A DNA stretch of 64,000 nt from Nemopilema nomurai (GCA_003864495.1 ML133365.1:2487856-2551855), one strand, 5' to 3'. Shown: positions 1 through 11,054, numbered from the stretch's first letter. Notes: generated by a model from the sequence alone, not told the origin. Numbers and translations: made by a program.

Positions 1-1500
1 TTTCCCTTGATCATCACGATATCACTTCTTTTGACGTCTGCTTGTTTGTTGGAGTGTTTAAGGTTGTGTCTCTCACGAAGTGCCCTGGCATACTCAGATT
101 GCCACCTTTTCCTCAACGTCTCTTTGCAGCGCAACAAGTACTTTGCTCTGTTCCTAAGGTCCTTTGATTCTAATGAAGACGGTTCTTCCTCGGGAACATA
201 GATTGATTTACCATGTATCATAACGTTTGGCGTGAGTAACGGTAAATCGATATCGTCTTCACAATAAGCTAGGGGACGATTGTTCACCACTAGCTGAATG
301 TCGATCAAAGCGTCCTCCATTTCTCTAAGGGTAACTTTGGCAGCTCCCATGGTTTTGTACAAAGCGCTCTTGACGATACTGATCATTCGTTCGAACATGC
401 CTCCCCACCAACTAGCTCGGCTAGGATTAAACTGCCACTTCATGTCGTGTTTAGCTAAGTAATCCTGTAATCTTTCATCCTTACGGATTCTCTTGATCCA
501 CTTCGCAGCGGCAATGAAGGTCTTTCCGTTGTCTGAAATTACCTTTGTGGGCCTTCCTCTCGCAGCAATAAACCTTTTGAAACTTCTCAGGAAGTCTTCT
601 GTTGTCATACTTGGCAAGAACTCCAAATGTACTGCCCGTGTCCAGCTACATGTGTACAGTATGATGTACCCTTTCCGCTCCCTTTTCCCTTTTCCTCGGT
701 ATATGATGGGGCCAGCAAAATCAACCCCGGTCACCTCAAATGGTGTTGTTCCTTGTGTCCTTTCCTTTTGAAGATTTCCCTGAGGAGGGATAGGGAATGA
801 ATTGGTATGAAACCGCTTGCATCCATGGCATTTCTTTATGATTCTCTTCACCACACTTCTTAGCTTTGCAATCCAAAACCTATCTCTCACCTTTGCCATT
901 GTTAGCCCTACTCCCCCATGTAGAGTCTGTAGATGAGCTTGTTCTACCATTTTGTCGCTGATGACGTTTCTAAATGGTAGATAGATGGGATAATCTCCTT
1001 GGGTTCTGCCTTTACAGATTAGGACGCCTTCGCCGTTCTCTTGTAAATTAAGTCTTTCGCAATCTCTCATAAAACTCTCAGTGTCTTTAACATCACTTTG
1101 TGCTCTCTTTATCAGGAATGCCTTTACCTCAATTGTCTCATCTGTAGTGAGTGGACCTCGGCACGACCTCTTTCCTCTACTATTCTTGATGAATCTCTGC
1201 ATCCAAGAGAGAATCCTGACAACTTTCCAGAATGGCTTTCTTTCAATCAGTGCATCAATCTCATCATTCGCCCTTGTAACGTTTACTTGCATAATTTCTT
1301 TCATTAACTTCTTCTCACTTTCCGACTCCTCTGAGGCCTTGATTTGAATGATCGGTGGCCAGTTCTCTGATTCGCACAACCAAGAAGGGCCTTTCTTCCA
1401 CATCTCATTTCCTTGCAACTTAGCAGTTCCTCTACTTCCAATATCAGCAGGGTTATCTCCTGTAGGAACGTGTCTCCAGCTGTGTTCTTTCTCTTTATCT
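1..1500 (-). pseudogene. BEL/Pao integrase, incomplete at window edge
   Basis: From about 1500 downwards the minus strand reads NPADIGSRG, then an H2C2 zinc-binding region around 840-960 (HLQTLHGGV and CHGCKRFH). The DDE core follows: GVDFAGP (about 730), VISDNGKTF (about 540) and GGMFERMI (about 395). All three catalytic acidic residues are visible and the frame is open to position 1. This enzyme inserts element cDNA into the genome. The C-terminus and any chromodomain lie outside the window. Confidence 0.88.
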
Positions 1501-1774
1501 TTCCCATCCTGTTCGTAACAAACTGCTTGTAGGCTCCCATTCCTAATATCCAATGTAGACAGACTGTTGAATCCGTCCATGCTTGTCTCAACACGATGTT
1601 CAAGGATTCTAAAGCTTTGGCAGCATTTGACAACAAGTTGCTCAACATGTGACAACCAACAAGTTCCAATCTTGGGATGGTTAGGTCTCTTTGCTCAACC
1701 TTGACTTTGCGACTAGAATTTGCTGGTTCACATAACTTCCTTGTCTGACTACTGCATAGACTACCGCAGAACAT
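1495..1774 (-). pseudogene. BEL/Pao RNase H-like segment between RT and integrase
   Basis: This frame carries LTIPRLELVGCHMLSNL and AWTDSTVCLHWI, the usual motifs of the region between RT and integrase in BEL elements, then FVTNRM. Near 1500 another shift is required to reach the NPADIGSRG motif. Translation below about 1500 in this frame is shadow sequence. Confidence 0.8.
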
Positions 1775-2952
1775 CCTTGTGCACTTGCGTCTGCAAACCC
1801 GTGGATTTCAACACCGGTTATTTCACTCTTTCTGAGAGCAATAGATCTTGTAATCTTGAACTCCTTTGGAAGATTTTTAGTCCAATTCTTCCAGCGTTTC
1901 TGTAAATCATCTGGCAGTGTTTCGTCCCAGGAGATCTTCCTTTCACATATATCTCTGAAAATCATCTTTGCTTTTAGAAGAATGGGTGAGACTAACCCCA
2001 ATGGGTCATAAACCTTCGCGATGGTGCGCAAAACCACTCTCTTTGTACACAGTTCTTCGTGTGGTGGAAATGTAACAGCTATGGTGTCCTCATCTTTGTT
2101 CCATTCAATCCCTAACAGTTTCACTTCAGATTGTTTTGTACCCAAACTTTCCTTTGCAAAGCTGGTTTCATCTTCTTTACCGATTCTTTCCTCTAGCTCT
2201 TTCACGTTCGAATGCCACTTATGTAATGTGAAACGTCCATCCTTGAATATTTCGATGGTGTCATCTTTCAACTGCTTCGTCTCTTTCACTGATGTGGCTC
2301 CTAAACTTATGTCATCGACATAGATTCCTTGTCTAAGCTCTCTCACACAATCTGGATACATTGCTTCAAACTTTGTGAAATGCTGTTCTAAGGTACCTCC
2401 CAACAGAAATGGACTTGCACTCAATCCGAATAAGACTCTTGTGAATCTGTAAATCACAGGTTTCTTGCTTTTTAGATTGTCAATCCAAATGAATCTCAGT
2501 GCATCACGTTCAGCTTCTCGGATTTGTATCTGTAAAAATGCTTGTTTCACATCCCCTGCAAGCAATACTGGCTTGAATCTTAGTCTCATCAAAATGTCCA
2601 TTATCTTTCTTTGAAGCGGTGGACCCGTTTCTAGGCAGTCGTTTAGTGATGGTGATGAACTGTCAGCTTTTGCAGAAGCATCATACACTATACGAAGCTT
2701 TGTTGTCTCTGCCTTCTCTCTCAAAACCGCTTTATGTGGTATGTAATGTTCTTTATTAGTCTTTGGTACATCTGGTGCTTTCTCTACAATTCCTTCGACC
2801 AATTGGTTTTGAATAATTTCATCATAATCTTTAAGCATCTCTGGTTTGGATTCTAGCTTCCTCAGAAGACTGTTAAATCTTCCCTTTGCAACCGTGTAAT
2901 TTGTAGGCAGTGTTGGGTGTCCAGCCTTCCACGGAAGAGATGTCCGATACAT
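1700..2952 (-). pseudogene. BEL/Pao reverse transcriptase
   Basis: A 423-codon frame (1681-2952) begins with the SLPWK segment typical of the BEL RT start. It carries LRIVYDASAK, LLAGDVKQAFLQI (first catalytic Asp) and GIYVDDISLG (the YVDD active site). It ends with FADASAQGCSAVVY, the start of the RNase H/A17 region. The final codons (below about 1700) are out of frame with the family sequence, which continues in another frame. The copy therefore keeps its catalytic motifs but cannot be translated through. Confidence 0.9.
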
Positions 2953-2956
2953 CCCG

Positions 2957-3847
2957 TCAACCCCGTGTTAACTGTTCTTTAAACTCTTGGTAAACTGTCT
3001 CTTGATCTCCCTCAGGTTTATCTTCTAGCCCCAACACGTCAAGATTACATAACTGCATATAATCTTCTGTTGAACTCCTTGATAGCATAAGAGCTGATGA
3101 CAGGTTCCCCTGGCCAGGTGACATGATAACCCAGCCTAACTTTGTCTTCTCTGCCACTGGTTCGCCCAAATTCCCTATCCTTGCAGCTGTAGATGTTTTG
3201 ATTAAGGCAAAGTCATTTGCTCCCAAGATTGCGTGAATTGGTAATAGCTCTTTCTCATCTGTGTCTGTCATCTTTATTCCATGAAGATGCTGATTTTCCT
3301 TTATCACTCTAGGATAATAAGGATTTGGCAGAGTCAGTAGTACTTCTTTGTCCACTCCATTCACCTCAGCTCTGATGTTAAATTTCCCATCGATATCGCT
3401 CAATTTAACATCGTAGACATCAATCTTCTTGGTAGTTTTTTGCAACATCATCTCAATTGACTTGTATTCTGACCTCACTGGCTGCTTGTTCATCAATTTG
3501 ATCAGTTTAGCAGAAACATATGAACTGCTTGATCCAGTGTCCAACAGGGCTCTACATTTAATTCCCTCAACTTGGAGGATGACAACAGGATGGATGACAC
3601 TTCTTTGGTTTGCTGCAGTTAATAATGGAGCACTTTGACCTTTCTCACATATTGAAGTATGGTGTCTCTTCTGGCACAACTGGCAGCTCATCTTACTTTT
3701 ACATTCATTTGCACGATGTTTCTCTCCAATACAGTTGAAGCAAAGCCTCTTATTATATATGATTCTCCTTCGTTCCTCCACAGACCTAACAATGGTACAG
3801 TCTGAAGCTTTATGGTCAGGGTTTTTACAGTAAATGCATTGCTTCAT
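2957..3847 (-). pseudogene. BEL/Pao zinc knuckles and aspartic protease (DUF1758-type)
   Basis: The frame opens at the right-hand copy of the target duplication and is 296 codons long. It starts with three CCHC-like knuckles: CIYCKNPDHKASDC, CFNCIGEKHRANEC and CQLCQKRHHTSIC. The retroviral-type protease motif ALLDTGSSSSYVS follows, then the family signature ILGANDFALI and a KLGWVI segment. The first Met here is not a true start: without the inserted transposon the frame joins the gag segment that ends at 7135. It stops at 2957, and a one-base shift is needed to continue into the reverse transcriptase. Confidence 0.88.
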
Positions 3848-3990
3848 ACACCCCCGTCTAAGTGCCCCGGTGAGAGATCAAATTTTTTCCGGGGTCACGA
3901 TGATTGTTTGGCGGGGAAAATGATGGCTAATTTTTTAACCGGGGAACCCTAAATTTCTACCGAGGATAGTATAATTTCTGGCGGGGACAT
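3848..3990. repeat. Left terminal inverted repeat and subterminal repeat zone
   Basis: 3848-3870 is the exact inverse of 7106-7128. The next 120 bases repeat a short GC core (CCGGGG, GGCGGGG, CCGGGG, ACCGAGG, GGCGGGG) every 20-35 bases in AT-rich sequence. Spaced subterminal motifs like this are often transposase-binding sites; that role is inferred. Confidence 0.8.
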
Positions 3991-4662
3991 ATAGCTACAT
4001 GGACATGATAATTGTAATTTGACTGCGTCCAGTCTTCCTTTTGTGGATAACAACTGGTCTTGTGTTATGGACTCGCGATCATACAAACCTTAGGAGCAGA
4101 GAAAAGTTAACAAAGCAGCATACTTGAATTTTTTCCGGGCCCTTTGATAGAAACTTGGACAAGCCAACAGTATTAAGTGACTGTTATCTTAGACTGTGTG
4201 CAGTCTTTTTTTCAAAATCAAATTAAGAGAATCGTTTACTGATGCGTATTCTTTCGATTTTCTCGCATTTCTATTTTACACAAAAGGAAGACTGCAAGCA
4301 AGCTACTATTATCTATCCCTGAAACATCTGACCCATATATGATAATATTAGCACTGTGGACAAATAGGGAAACTTTTTTTTGCACTCCTGGATGGCTGGT
4401 CCAACTGATGGCAGATGGCAACCTACACAACTAGAAAATTGAAACTTACATCCCCTTTTTGCGTTGTAGCTCCCGTTTTCAATAAAATCAGTTTAAAAGA
4501 GCATTCATCACTGTTGCGTAACGGTTACCACGGCCTCTCCTTTCTCTTCGGTTTGTATAGGTCAACTGCGTTTCTGTTTTAAAGTTTTCAGTTACATCGA
4601 CATCTGATATGTCTTTGATAACATCTCCATCTGGTAGGTCCATGGCTTGCTGTAATGTGTTT

Positions 4663-6558
4663 TCATCCTTCCATCCTGTACCTTACTGTGTCTTGACTTT
4701 CATTCGAAGTCGGCAGACAAAGAGACAGCTCTACTGCGATAATTTGATCTTCCTCGTCCCGCAATACATGTGAAAAGGACATAGAGCCCCCTTTCCATTG
4801 GGGATCCACCTTGTACAAGACATCAGAACTGTTTTCTTCGACTTGGTCTTGCGTCAAAAAATTGCCTTTAATCTTTTTGCGTGGATTCAATTCATCTCCT
4901 CGATAGCTCTTTACCAACTGCAGCATGTTAAATGAATACCCGTCTGAGCCTCTAAAAATGATAAACTCCCCCAACTCAAGGGCAAATTCTTCATTGTCGT
5001 GCAATAGTTACATCAGCTGCAAGATCTCGTTCACTTTGTATTGAGTGTATTGTACCATTGACACTTTCAAGATCCTTTCTTAAACCATGCGTACCCAGAA
5101 TCGTTGGAGCTGTACCAAATCTTCGTTTGCTAAAGCCTCGAAGACTTCTCATCGGCCTAGACTTCAATGCAGTTGCAATCTCTCGCAGTGCCGCTCTAGT
5201 TTCGTTGTCAATATTATCTTTTGATGTCAAGTCCATGTAGTCCATTACACCGTTCTTAGTCCCGATGCAAAAACATGACTTCCTTGTCTCCCCTCCTTCA
5301 AGATTTGCTTTTCTACAGTTACGAAGATCTTCAACAGTAAACAGGTCTTGTTTCTTTACTGAAAGAAATTTCCAGAGTAATTCAGTATGGCCTATATCAA
5401 GTCCATCTTGTGAATATGAATATGTTTCTGTACCTCCTCGTTCCTTTTCACTTCTAACTGAAATGCCAGTTTCTTTTGAATTGACATAAGGAAGCAGAAA
5501 CGTGAAAACATCGTTTGTAAGATGACGCGACATTTCAAGGTACCTGATGTTGTTGCCTTGAACGTTTTTTGTGATATGGCCAAAGAAGCACTCAACTGAT
5601 CTTGTGGTGAGACATTTTAATTGTATCTTCTCTATAAGTTCCCCCTGTCCAATGTATGTGAAGTAATCTTTGATGTAACGCAGTGCACACAGAAGGGTAA
5701 CGTACACCGCTTCAGTGGTCTGGGAAGCCATCGATCCATCCGTGATGTCTAATAGATCTCTTTTTGTCAGATCCCTGATCTTTGAAATTAATTCTGACAG
5801 CTGTTGTGCTGGTTGCTGTAACTTTTCTAGGCCCTCCTTGACATTGCAAATCTTTTGCTCAAACGAGTGGTCTTTTTTAAGAAGGGCCACTTTCTCCCTT
5901 CTTGAAATCATTCCGAAATATCCTGCAATGCTTCTCCAGATGGATTTGAATCTTACTATTCCTGAAAGTGGCGAAGCTACCCTGACAGCTCCTTGAGTTT
6001 CTCTGGGATTTTCTGCAATATACAGCACAAGACCACGACTGCACAGCCACTTGCATTCAAAGTGTAGCTAATCACATATCAATATTTCCTGTTGACTTTG
6101 ATAAGTTACCAAAATATGGTGCTGCACATGCTACAGCTTTTTGTCTTTGTCTCTGCATGGCTATTTTCTTGAAAAGCAGCTAATACTTCTTCCGGCGTCT
6201 TGGGCTTCTTGCTGGATGCTCGAGATTCATCATTCATATCTTTTGTCGTTGAAGATACGGCTGGTACAGCATCTTTTTTTAGGCCCGTGATATGCCTTAT
6301 TCCCCTGTGGATGTGAAGCATGCATGGCTTGTCTGCAGCAGACTTCCGGATATACTCTTCAAATATCTTATATGACTTGTCTTTCAAATGGGCATTGAAA
6401 GTCTGTTCCCCGAAATTTTGCTCGAATGTCATTGAGATTGTTTGCTTTGCTTTGATGTCGCAAATTTCTTTAACTTCCGTACAAAATTCCATCAAAGTCA
6501 GGGTACCAGGACAGAAAATAAGTGGATATTTGGTCGAATCGCCATTTTCTGATATCAA
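4663..6558 (-). pseudogene. Transposase-like coding region of the 6-bp-TSD element, broken
   Basis: Three minus-strand open stretches follow one another: 6106-6558 (150 codons, MISENGDSTKYPLIFCPG start), 4991-6028 (345 codons, opening upstream to about 6068) and 4663-5004 (113 codons, overlapping in another frame, so at least one shift near 5000). A lysine-rich coding-like stretch precedes them at 6590-6720. The middle part holds CLTTRSVECFFGHITKN, which resembles the [S/D]-x-E-x-FFG segment near the C-terminus of P/THAP9-like and related transposases. No catalytic triad was identified with confidence. A short intron near 6030-6105 is possible. Confidence 0.6.
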
Positions 6559-6894
6559 CAGCGTATGACTAGGCCGCTGCTGCTCTTCGCGTTTGCTCTT
6601 TTTCTTTTCTTCCTCTGACGTTCTGTGTTGGTTGCGTCATTTGCTTCTTCTAAACCAAACGAGCCTTCATCTTCAGCTAAATCGGCATACTTTCTCTTTT
6701 TGCTCTTCTTTTTCTTCTATGCGTCCGACATTCTAAATCCTCCTCTTCAGTTAAATCTAAAAATTCAAAATGGCAATTTGCGCCCATGTGCGTGAGTGTT
6801 GTGTTGAATCAATTTAGTTCCGCTGCACAGAAAAACATATGTCATGGTGTCACGTTGACTTTTGTCTAACTTGTTTGCCCAGAAAGAAAATTAG

Positions 6895-7128
6895 TTCCGG
6901 ATCCGAAATATGCTGTCAGTTGGACTACCTGGGAAACTTTGCAAGACTTTATCGCACCGGGGTTTGCAAAATTTATGACCGAGGAATTTATTGCGAGGCG
7001 ATTTATCCCGGGGAGAGTGATTTTGTACCGGGGAGATTCTCGCCTTGTCCGGGGCAGGATTTTGCTTATTTTTTTTCACCGGGGAATTCGCCGGGGCAGG
7101 ATATACCGGGGCACTTAGACGGGGGTGT
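6895..7128. repeat. Right terminal inverted repeat and subterminal repeat zone
   Basis: 7106-7128 matches the left end perfectly in inverse orientation. From about 6955 inwards to the end there are nine or more copies of the CCGGGG/ACCGAGG core (for example at about 6957, 6979, 7009, 7028, 7050, 7079, 7091, 7106). They are denser than at the left end. Confidence 0.8.
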
Positions 7129-7134
7129 CTTCAT

Positions 7135-8273
7135 CTTTGGTTTCTCTTTCACAACAAAGCTTTTCTCTTGCCTGCTTTGATCTCCTGTGAAACTTCTACT
7201 TTGCTTATCTCCAATCTGCAAAGGGTTTCTATCAATCCATTCCCTAAGAGCTGATACCAGCTGCTGAAAATCCCATTCTTTCCATTTTGGGTCAGTTCTT
7301 GTCAAATCTGCCTTTATACCATCCTATTTATCAAGTGTCATCCGCACATTCCCCTTCACTTCATGTAGCTTCCCTAGAGCTTGTAGTGCTTGCACGTTGC
7401 ATAGAAGTTGATCGTAAAAGTCATGAACCTTTAATCTGTTTGTTCCAGAAATAAAGGGTAGTGTCATTATCTGCTGTATGTGTGCATTAATCACCTCTGA
7501 TGTATCTCCATACCTTTGTATAAGTATTTCCTTAGCCCTTTCATAACCTTCACTATTGAGAGGCAGCTTCTCAACAATTGCCCTCACCTTTGGCATGACA
7601 AACTCTTTGAGGTATGAAAATTTTGCTTCAGCTTTCATGGAACTTTGATCAATTTGTGTTTCAAATATACCCCAAAATCTCACCCAGTCAAGGTGGGTGC
7701 CTTGAAACTTTGAGATGTGTAAATCTGGCAATTTTGAATTAACTCTAGACTTCTCGGCCAGTAGTAACTTTTTCTCTTCCAACTCTAAGACAAACTTTTC
7801 TTTCTTCACTTGTTTTTCTCTTTCAGCTTCCTGCTCTTCCTTTATCTGCCTTATTCTTATTTCCGTGTCATATTCTATTTTTTGCTTTCTGTCCTTTTCT
7901 ACTCTCTTGTTCTCTTCTTCTGTTATTCTCAGATTCAATCCCTCAATGGCATCTTCAAACGGTTTCAAACCCACCTCCGTTTCCATTGTCCAGTTGTCAA
8001 TCAGCTCCTCGCTCTCTTCTTGATCTAAATATAGCCCTTGAATATCACGAATTAAAGCATAAACTTCTTCTAGTTTTGTTTTAAATGCGAACATTGACCT
8101 TGCATTTTGTCTAATTTCCCGGCATTTATTATCTCGTCTGATGTTTTATTAAAATAGTTAAGTTTGCGCGTCAACGATTGTAGCAAAGTTTGCTTTCTCT
8201 CTAGTTCCGCTTTTGTCTCGTCGACCCCCGCTGGCAATGCCTTGTTATGATCTTTCTTCCCTTTTGACGCCAT
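7135..8273 (-). pseudogene. BEL/Pao gag region, broken
   Basis: The likely start is the ATG at 8271-8273 (MASKGKKDH). The first about 65 codons then need a one-base shift near 8080 to enter the long frame at 7324-8094. That part has a charged coiled-coil stretch (about 7740-7960 on the plus strand) followed by the motif LPDLHISKFQGTHLDWVRFW and the PFISGTNRLKVHDFYDQL region typical of the DUF1759-type gag of BEL elements. A TAG near 7325 interrupts it, after which the same frame continues (WKEWDFQQLVSALREWIDRN) to the DNA-transposon insertion at 7128/7129. It encoded the capsid-like protein that packages element RNA. Confidence 0.85.
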
Positions 8274-8346
8274 TCTTGAGAAATATGGCTCGCTAGCTTG
8301 GTGTATTTTCTTGCCAAGTTCACATAAACGAGAAGGTTCTATTGTC

Positions 8347-8363
8347 TCCCATCTGGGGTGCCA
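8347..8363 (-). promoter_or_regulatory. Candidate tRNA primer-binding site
   Basis: The minus strand reads TGGCACCCCAGATGGGA directly after the putative LTR end. A start of TGG complements the CCA end of a tRNA, and the location between LTR and gag is correct. The tRNA was not identified. Confidence 0.45.
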
Positions 8364-8366
8364 CTT

Positions 8367-8653
8367 TGTGGTGAATTTTGTTGATTCCCACAATATTTTC
8401 CGGGAAGTGTTGTTGACTAAATTGAACGAAGGTAAGCCTAGCCAACGTCCCAAAGATAAACACACAAGTCGATGAAGGTAAAGCCAGCGAATAATAATTT
8501 GATAAATGAAGCCAACAGAAACAGGTGATAATAAACAGGTAAATAACAGCAATAAGTAAATTACTGTCTCTAATCACGTCTCTCGAAGTACTTACAAATC
8601 ACGTCTCAGCGCTTGTTCTTTCCGTCTCTCTCCCCTCACATTTTTTCGTAACA
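8367..8653 (-). repeat. Putative 5' LTR of the BEL/Pao element
   Basis: On the minus strand this segment begins TGTTACG at 8653 and ends CCACA at 8367, three bases before the candidate primer-binding site and about 95 bases before the gag ATG. The TG...CA ends and position fit an LTR of about 287 bp. The partner LTR is outside the window, so the boundaries are inferred only. Confidence 0.5.
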
Positions 8654-9430
8654 GAACAACAACAACAAAGCTACTTCGCAGCGTCCAAACTGAAGTTCCC
8701 CACAGACTATCAAACTGCGCTGCAGCATTAACCTATGATTTTTTTGCCTGATATAGTATGTGAGTTTCCAGCTTCTTTTAGACCCTCATCTTATTTAATA
8801 AATTAATTGCCGCCGCCGCCAAATAATTAAAGATGATGCGCCATATTTGTATCCAAGACCACATGTTACTGTAGACACGTGATAGTATATCGCCTTTTCC
8901 GGTAGAGTTACGAAGAATTTAGATGAAATACGTTGCGATGAAATACGACGAAATATTTCTTCGAATGGAAATCATTCAAGACGTTTGTAAAAGCCTATTA
9001 TCGTGAAAGCACTGTCCGGTCTTTGTGGCCAAAAATATTTGAATTCAAACGCAAAGAATTCCCCAATCTTGCCTCTATGCAGATATTACTATTTCAATAA
9101 GTGGCTCGAATTCTACAGTAGAGAGAGCATTATTTCTAAACACTGATGAAAAACTTTCTTTGTCAAGTAAATGTCATCTCAGATTAAGAGTGACAAAAAT
9201 TCTAAAATTCAGGCAAAAAATCTTTGGTGCCTTTTTGTCATTTTTATAAAGCATCACAGAATCTAAGGTGACGAAAATTTGCTGTAGAAACAACAAATTT
9301 TCGCCCTCTGCTACCCGGAAACGAATTTTGTACTGTCGTGGTACCGTTTTTGAAGGGGACAGTGTAAATAGGGTCTGAAATAACCAGATATGTAAGAGTG
9401 TGAATCGCACGCATGAAAGAAATAATGCGT
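8654..9430. other. No gene recognised between BEL element and Harbinger element
   Basis: AT-rich sequence with no coding motif. Short near-repeats of GATGAAATACG(A/T) occur around 8920-8950 and similar GTGAAATACGACG sequence lies at about 11893, beyond the Harbinger transposase. These could be remains of that element's ends, but no convincing inverted repeat was found. Confidence 0.4.
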
Positions 9431-9943
9431 GTGGTTTACAACACGCATGGTGATTTTCTTATGACGAAGACTGGATCACGCTTTTTATTTGTCTCAGGAT
9501 TGATGCCCAGATCCAACTTTGAAGGGATTATGTCCCCATTCATTAAACAACATTATGTAATAAATACCATGCATGCTAACGTGGCCACTTTGGTTTGAAA
9601 AAGGCCTCCCTCGGACTTTTTCATGATTAAACGCCATCTCCCTTTCAACTGACCATAGGCACATTCGACCACCATTCTTGCCCGACTGAGTCTATAGTTA
9701 AAATTGTGCTGCTTCTCTGTCAGGCTTCAATAGCCATGCCTCTAGAGGTAGAGCTGAGTCTCCGATGATCAGTGGTGGGATGAGTATTCCTTGCTCGGTG
9801 TGCATCAAAGGTGGCAAAAGCTTATAATTTTTAATGTCTGCCCAATGTGAAGTAGACTGCAAGATGATGGAGTCATGAGAGTTGTCAGGAAATCCACAAC
9901 TTCCCCCAAAAAAGCGGTATTTGGTATCAACAAGTGACATTAA

Positions 9944-11054
9944 GGGCCTGTTTACACGGGACCGGATCCAAACAGCATCGGATCCATTTGGATCCGATCT
10001 CATTTTTCAGGGTGTGTTTACACGGGATCGGATCTGAAAATACTTGCGTTTACACGGGATCGGATCCGTATGGATCCAAGATGCGCGGGTTTGTGTGCGC
10101 AATCCAATTACGAAATTTTGGCGGCAATTATTCAATAGCAGAAGTGAGAAAAATGGAACCTTCCCCCTCTTCAGTTATTTGAACAAGACTGGCAGGTGTT
10201 AATGGCATGTCTGTTAACTGGGCTAACTCAGGGATTGGTGTGCCTGTGCATTCCTTGTCTGAACTTGTTTCCAAAACCTCGTTGATCACAGCAGTTTCAA
10301 TTCCTTCTGCAACTGCTTCTGTTGCAGGGGAGCCTGCCCAAATTGCATGACATTCGTCATAAAGAGCATACACAACCCTACCTCCACCACTTTTGCGCCC
10401 AGAGTCTATCGCTTTTCGAAACCCATTCTTCATTTTTTTGAGTTTCGCAGTAACACGTTCTTTGGTAAATTCTTCCTTTTTTACTTGCATTTGGAAATTC
10501 TTCCGTCTGCTCCTTTGGATATGCCAATAAAAAAGTTCCTTTACGTCCTCGTACTTTTGTTTAACTGTTTTCCAGTCAGTCCCTCTCTGGATTTTGCCTA
10601 CTTTATAATCCAGGACAACTTTAAGCAGAAGAGCTGTCTCTTCGTCAGTCCAATTAAAAATTTTGCTCTTAGGTGCTTTGTTAACCTCTTCATTCATTTT
10701 GAAAAAGGCACGCAATTTGATAAATGGGTTTGATCTTTGGGGTCGAACGATTCGAAATAATGAAATGGTTGTCTTTTGGCGCCAATTACAAGGATACCAT
10801 ACAGGATGCACCTCGTAATGGACAATTTTCGCCTCATTTTGGATCCGTACCTGTTTGGATCCGATCCCATATCGTTTACACGAGACCTTTTTGGGATCGG
10901 ATCCAAACGGGACCACCTCCAAAAGCGATCCCAAACGGGTACGGATAGCAGATCCAAATTGGATCGGATCCGCCAGGTCCCGTGTAAACGCAAAGCCTAT
11001 CCGTACCACTTTGGGTACGGATCCATTTGGATCCGATCCCGTGTAAACAGGCCC
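9944..11054 (-). mobile_element. Harbinger-type element carrying only a Myb/SANT ORF
   Basis: The ends are GGGCCTGTTTACACGGG and its inverse, flanked by TAA on both sides (9941-9943 and 11055-11057). GGGCC-type ends with a 3-bp TWA duplication are typical of PIF/Harbinger. The 1111-bp interior has no transposase. It holds a Myb/SANT-like ORF and many copies of a palindromic GGATCC core with TTTACACGGGATCGGATC near both ends, probably protein-binding sites (inferred). Confidence 0.9.
10128..10697 (-). CDS. Myb/SANT-like DNA-binding protein of Harbinger element
   Basis: An uninterrupted ORF of 189 codons from the ATG at 10695-10697. The N-terminal half begins FNWTDEETALLLKVVLDYK and continues with DWKTVKQKYEDVKELF, then a basic stretch with VTAKLKKMKNGFRKA, as in Myb/SANT-like (MADF-like) domains. 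The C-terminal third is acidic and polar. In Harbinger elements a Myb-like partner recruits the transposase to DNA and the nucleus; here the partner gene sits alone inside a non-autonomous element. Upstream in-frame codons (to 11327) belong to element ends and to the split host transposase, so the internal Met is chosen as start. Confidence 0.75.
   Translation of the reverse strand: MNEEVNKAPKSKIFNWTDEETALLLKVVLDYKVGKIQRGTDWKTVKQKYEDVKELFYWHIQRSRRKNFQMQVKKEEFTKERVTAKLKKMKNGFRKAIDSGRKSGGGRVVYALYDECHAIWAGSPATEAVAEGIETAVINEVLETSSDKECTGTPIPELAQLTDMPLTPASLVQITEEGEGSIFLTSAIE

Larger units (their letters stand above)
3848..7128 (-). mobile_element. Nested DNA transposon, superfamily unassigned, 6-bp target duplication
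   Basis: The element is 3281 bp with perfect 23-bp terminal inverted repeats starting ACACCCCCGTCTAAG. It is flanked on both sides by CTTCAT (3842-3847 and 7129-7134). Removing it and one CTTCAT rejoins the BEL gag and zinc-knuckle frames in phase, so the boundaries are secure. It carries a broken coding region on the minus strand. Six-base duplications do not fit hAT (8 bp), P (usually 8), Harbinger (3), piggyBac (4), Tc1/mariner (2) or Mutator (about 9). They would fit IS3EU-like, Dada-like or some atypical hAT elements, but I cannot assign the proteins. Confidence 0.92.
1..8653 (-). mobile_element. BEL/Pao LTR retrotransposon, decayed, interrupted, 3' end off window
   Basis: Reading down the minus strand the order is putative LTR, primer site, gag, zinc knuckles with aspartic protease, reverse transcriptase, RNase H, and integrase running off position 1. 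This order (protease with knuckles, RT, RH, IN) and the RT motif YVDD are those of the BEL/Pao superfamily. The element is non-functional: frameshifts lie near 8080, 2957, 1700 and 1500, there is a TAG stop near 7325, and a 3281-bp DNA transposon sits between gag and the knuckles. The 3' LTR lies left of the window, so LTR identity and age cannot be judged. Confidence 0.9.

Noticed and set aside
493..1347. Plus-strand ORFs at 493-771 and 1081-1347
   Set aside because: Shadows of the minus-strand integrase coding region.
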